Assembly: GCA_029945375.1 (NCBI GenBank)
Contig: CM057068.1
Coordinates: forward strand, 310,001-374,000
Direction: 5' to 3'
DNA length: 64,000 nucleotides
Source: Agaricus subrufescens
Lineage: Eukaryota > Basidiomycota > Agaricomycetes > Agaricales > Agaricaceae
The notes under the pieces were generated by a model that ran no database searches, was not told where the DNA came from, and saw nothing but the letters and a program-made list of their open reading frames with translations. Made by a program: the position numbers and the translations under genes. How positions within the stretch are numbered: position 1 is the first letter of the stretch; every line of letters starts with the position of its first letter. Below, in pieces: positions 60,390 through 64,000 of the stretch.

Positions 60390-61608
60390 TCGCGTATAGA
60401 GGGTCCATCTTCTAATTGGTCTCCCAAATAGTCGATGCGGATCGAGATTATAAAATTCTACCTCTGTTTTACCAATACACATCTATTTGAAAAAAGGACT
60501 TTCCTCTCAGGAAAGCTACTATCAATAGTTGTCGATAAATCGTTCGGACCATCCATTAGCTGAATGGAGTGTATTGTAAGATCGAGGTGCTTCTGTAGAC
60601 GCTCTGAAGTATGAGTTACTTAACACGAGATTATTATTACTAATCGCCTGGGACCGCTTGGAGGCTAATCTATCTCCCGAGAATGAAGACATTATGCCAG
60701 ATTAATTTCTGACGGATAAGTACATCAATTAGTATACTGCCAACTCGCCCGTACATATCAAACTCTGAAAGCACGAAGTTCGCCGCCGATAGCCCACATA
60801 TCGCTGTTCTAATTGCCCTCAGGCTATGACATACGTACTTGTTCATGGAACCGCATTTAGAGCTGCTGTGAGCACTGTCATCAAGAAATGCTCTTGACAA
60901 ATTGACCTGGAGCTGACCCTAATCCTCCTGGTTCATAGCAGTCCATCACTTCTGTCATACGGGCGGTCTAGGGTATAAATGGCCCTTGAGTGGTCCTCAT
61001 TATTGCACAATAGAAGGTTTAAGCAAATCAACCATCAACTACCAAGCACAACCATTTTCAAATAAAGCACTGCTTGAAAGCTACCACACCCTGGAAGAGA
61101 TAGTAGAACACACTGCCGCCTGTTTTTTGGGGACTGATAGTGTATTTCAAATTTCGAATTCTGGGGCTGGAACCTTGCTCCCAACTATATACCCGCACAC
61201 CCCTGATCAGTTTCCTCCCCCATAAACCCACCTCCATGAGGACTTATTGATGACGCTGGATTTATTTATCAGGAACTACCACAGGCGCTGTCAGGTTGCC
61301 TTTTGTTTGACAGGGCAATTGTTCAGATTGGGGGTATTTGACCAACTTGTGAACTGCAAATCACCAATTTGACAAACTTTCAAACCCTGCGACGATGTCT
61401 ACAATACCCCTTTTTCATGATGCATATGGTAAAGCCCATGAACACCACAAACTTAATATCTGGATGTCGCGGTGGTAGACTCAGCAGAGTCTGCTTAGAC
61501 GTGACCTAGACTACTAAAGGCATGGTACTCATGATCATGACTTAGAGTGCCAAAATATAAGGAGTGCAGCAGTAAGAGAGTCCTCAGACCGCCCCGCCAG
61601 TTAATACC
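60390..61608. other. Spacer between secreted copies 2 and 3
   Basis: 1.2 kb. It contains upstream sequence paralogous to that before copies 2 and 4 (collinear blocks at about 60540-60580, 60940-60985 and 61230-61300), showing that promoter and gene were duplicated together. No open frame with support. Confidence 0.55.
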
Positions 61609-62461
61609 ATGTTCTCTCAGTTCTCAGCTGCCGCTACCTTTCTGTCTCTAGGAATGTTGACCACCGCACCGGTATAGTATAACAATGCGCAGCTTCTCAA
61701 CCATTCATATCACGTCGCTTAAATATCTAGACATGGCCCAGAAGTACATACACTATACAGGGCGAATACAATGGCTTTCGGCATTGGGTTTATGGCGTCG
61801 GTTCACTACTGAATGTTGGTATCAACTATGTTTCCATACTAGCAACTGCCGATCCTCTAGATTTTTGTCAACATATTCGCCTTGCATGCTTCCCAATTGA
61901 AATCTCTCTAAGTTTGAATGGTTCATCCAAAGTGCCGCGAACGCAACTGACCCCTCTACTCAGGTTACTATGTTTAATTCAATTGGAAGATACGCTGCTC
62001 CATATGGAGGCCATCCACTTATTTGTGCAGGTGAAGGAATGGTTAAGTGTTGAACTAAAGAGAGGCTTCTGTGTTTAGCTATTGAGGACAAGATTCACCA
62101 TTGTGACCTCCCATTTGGGATCTTCACCCTCTAGGAAATAATCAATACAAAGTATGCACAACTTAAGGCTGAATAGCTACATGTTTATCTCTAGCTCCTC
62201 TATAGATCTCTACCAATGTAACCTACACCAAACGGTGGTGGGAAGCCAATGCAAGTATTTTGGACTGTAGACAGAAGTACAGGTTTGGTACATACTAATC
62301 ATGATATCTCCCAGATTCACCTCAATGAACTTGGAGATATGCTCATTGCGATCAAACAGCTTCCTCTGGATCCAGAGGGCTTTACAACTTGTCCAGATAG
62401 TCGCAGAATTTCTCAAATCTTCTGTTTGCTTCCGCCTTCTTCTCTGAATGAACCCGCATAG
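61609..62461 (+). pseudogene. Small secreted protein, family copy 3 (frameshifted)
   Basis: Exon order and motifs follow copy 2: signal peptide MFSQFSAAATFLSLGMLTTA, FEWFIQSAANATDPSTQV, PYGGHPLICAGEGM, PIWDLHPLGNNQYK, ISTNVT, and LPLDPEGFTTC..LPPSS. It is broken in several places. The donor after exon 2 is lost (TTTTGT instead of TTTGTG). A one-base shift with a TGA precedes PIWDLHPLGN. An extra base follows the Val of ISTNV. The last exon is still open to TAG 62461. It is probably a decaying duplicate. Confidence 0.75.
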
Positions 62462-63199
62462 AAGGGCTGCCCTTGACTTGCTTGTGGACGCCAAAATGAG
62501 ATCATAATAATTTGCCTCAGTGTTTCCCATACAAACATAATCAAAAAGAAATTATTTTGAATTATTACTGGTCCTACTATCATCCATAACCTGTGTTGAT
62601 AAATCGTTTGGACAATGAATGAGCCCAATGGACATGTACAATGAGATCTGGCTGGGTTAGTCGACCCTGATCAGACCCTAACCCTTCCAGCCAGTGGGTT
62701 GGGTGCTCGATAATGTGACGCCACCATGTTGTGCACTTATACTATGGCAAACTCTGTGGGTTAATCTCTCATAGCAATAGACTACTCAAAAATGGCTCAT
62801 CCAGTTTTTCAATCCCTCCCATGACTTACCTCCATGCTTTTACATCAATGTTGCTGGACTTATCTGTTTGGCTGCGTCAGGGACTGCCGCACTGACATTG
62901 TGTCATTCCCTAGACAAAGAAAGAGGTCATATCGGTCTCGGAGATGGTCAACCAGGCTGACTTACAAACTTGTGTAAGTACAAGCCCCCAATCACTGTGA
63001 CCTGACGTCTGCAATGCCCCTGTTCCTTTATGAAGGGGATAAATTCCATGAACATCAGGACTTTATGCCTTCCTGCCATGCGTCAATACAACCCTGGACT
63101 CTGTTTAAACCCCAAGGCACCTGGTGCCACCTAGGATGGTACACTATAAAGAGGATACTGCATTCAGAGAGCTTTTGAGCTGTTTCATCAGTCAGTATC
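62462..63199. other. Spacer between secreted copies 3 and 4
   Basis: 738 bp with collinear upstream blocks shared with copies 2 and 3 (about 62595-62640 and 62820-62905). No coding sequence supported. Confidence 0.5.
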
Positions 63200-64000
63200 A
63201 TGCTCTCTCAATTCACAGCTGCTGCCGCCATTCTCTCGCTAGGAATATTGACCTCTGCACAGGTATTCATTCTATAACCTTATAGATGATTCCTTGGTTA
63301 TACATATCATGTCCTGCAAAATCTTTAGACAAGTTGGCCAGCATTTCAAACATATGCTATAAAGGCTATATTTGACAATGCAACCCAAGTCTGGGTTCGT
63401 ACCATTGATTCTCTTCATATTGGTACCAACGCAGTCACCAGACCATCCGATCCTACCTTAGTGAGGAAATTTCATTGATTCATTGCCCCCCAATCATTCC
63501 CAACTAATGTGTTCTTTCAAGTATGAATGGATTGTCATGAGTACCGATAATGCGACGGATCCCTCATCTCAAATTTTTATTCTCAACGCTTTTGGAGAAT
63601 ATACTGAGCCGTACGGGGGCCATCCGCTCGTTTGTGAAGGTCAAGTGATGGTAATACTTATTTTTTCATTGTACAAATCAATGAACTAAAGAAGATTTGC
63701 ATATCTAGTTATTGAAGGCAGTATTCACTGTACATCCCACTGTCTGGAAACTTCATCCTCTAGGAAATAACCAGTATAGGGTGCGCACCGGTCAAGATTT
63801 AATCACTCTACATATTTATCCTTGGTTCCTATACAGATCTCTACCAGTGTAACTACGCCAAATGGTGGTGACAAACCACATCAGAACTTTAGCACTCAGC
63901 TTTTTTGAGCTTGTGCAAGCTCAAAAAGCGACAAAAAGCGACAAAAAAGCTGGCTTTAGGATTAGGGCTCAGAATCACAAAAAGCTGGCCTCCTACAGAG
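63200..64000 (+). pseudogene. Small secreted protein, family copy 4, cut by insertion at window end
   Basis: Exons 63200-63262, 63329-63460, 63522-63650, 63709-63780 and the start of exon 5 at 63837. The signal peptide is MLSQFTAAAAILSLGILTSAQ. Body motifs: YEWIVMSTDNATDPSSQ, EPYGGHPLVCEGQVM, TVWKLHPLGNNQYR, ISTSVTTPNGG. Family similarity stops near 63890, where exon 5 should read on to FW...TGL. Instead an inverted repeat begins and a TGA follows within a few codons. The last exon is beyond the window if it exists at all. Exons 1-4 are undamaged, so the interruption is recent. Confidence 0.7.
63891..64000. mobile_element. Left end of unidentified insertion with inverted repeat
   Basis: Non-family sequence replaces exon 5 of secreted copy 4. 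It contains a near-perfect hairpin at 63899-63929 (GCTTTTTTGAGCTT and AAGCTCAAAAAGC around GTGC) and short direct repeats (aaaaagcgac twice, aaaaagctgg twice). The right end, any target duplication and any coding capacity are outside the window, so the element class is unknown. Confidence 0.45.

Noticed and set aside
63901..63950. CRISPR-like short direct repeats (aaaaagcgac)
   Set aside because: Only two copies, eukaryotic context, and part of a hairpin insertion.

Overview
The window is nuclear DNA from a filamentous basidiomycete, most likely an Agaricomycete. Genes are split by many 44-70 nt GT-AG introns, spacing is tight on both strands, and the gene content is typical of mushroom-forming fungi: F-box families, a large atypical G-alpha, a Git1-type transporter, an alpha-kinase relic and DIRS-type retrotransposons. 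I cannot name the species. All gene models were spliced by hand from reading frame, splice signals and family knowledge; no search was run.

Left arm (1-10,000) is transposon territory. A broken alpha-kinase gene is interrupted by a large solo LTR, which is itself interrupted by a second LTR of the same family. A DIRS/Ngaro-like tyrosine-recombinase retrotransposon (gag, RT-RNase H, tyrosine recombinase) follows, with a third copy of the same 1.38 kb LTR inserted inside its RT-RNase H frame.

10,000-25,000: three tandem F-box paralogs plus a C-terminal fragment record one ~2.2 kb tandem duplication. Then come an aminopeptidase P with a mitochondrial-type leader, a MOV10/SDE3-like helicase, an intron-containing tRNA-Gly(GCC) and another F-box gene. 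24,877-28,277 is a 3.4 kb AT-rich desert.

28,278-41,304 is conserved housekeeping: an atypical G-alpha with a ~300-residue insert, aspartokinase, proteasome ATPase Rpt6 (all minus strand), a Git1-like MFS permease in 24 exons, and aprataxin.

41,629-52,640 holds three more MOV10/SDE3-like zinc-finger helicases head to tail, with nearly identical exon lengths. Together with the copy at 19.3 kb this makes a local helicase expansion, plausibly linked to RNA silencing or transposon defence (inference).

Right arm (52,958-64,000): an oxysterol-binding protein, a small secreted protein, a D-amino-acid oxidase, and three tandem relatives of the secreted protein: one intact, one frameshifted, and one cut by an inverted-repeat insertion that runs off the window. 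This unnamed secreted family and the helicase array are the least explained content.
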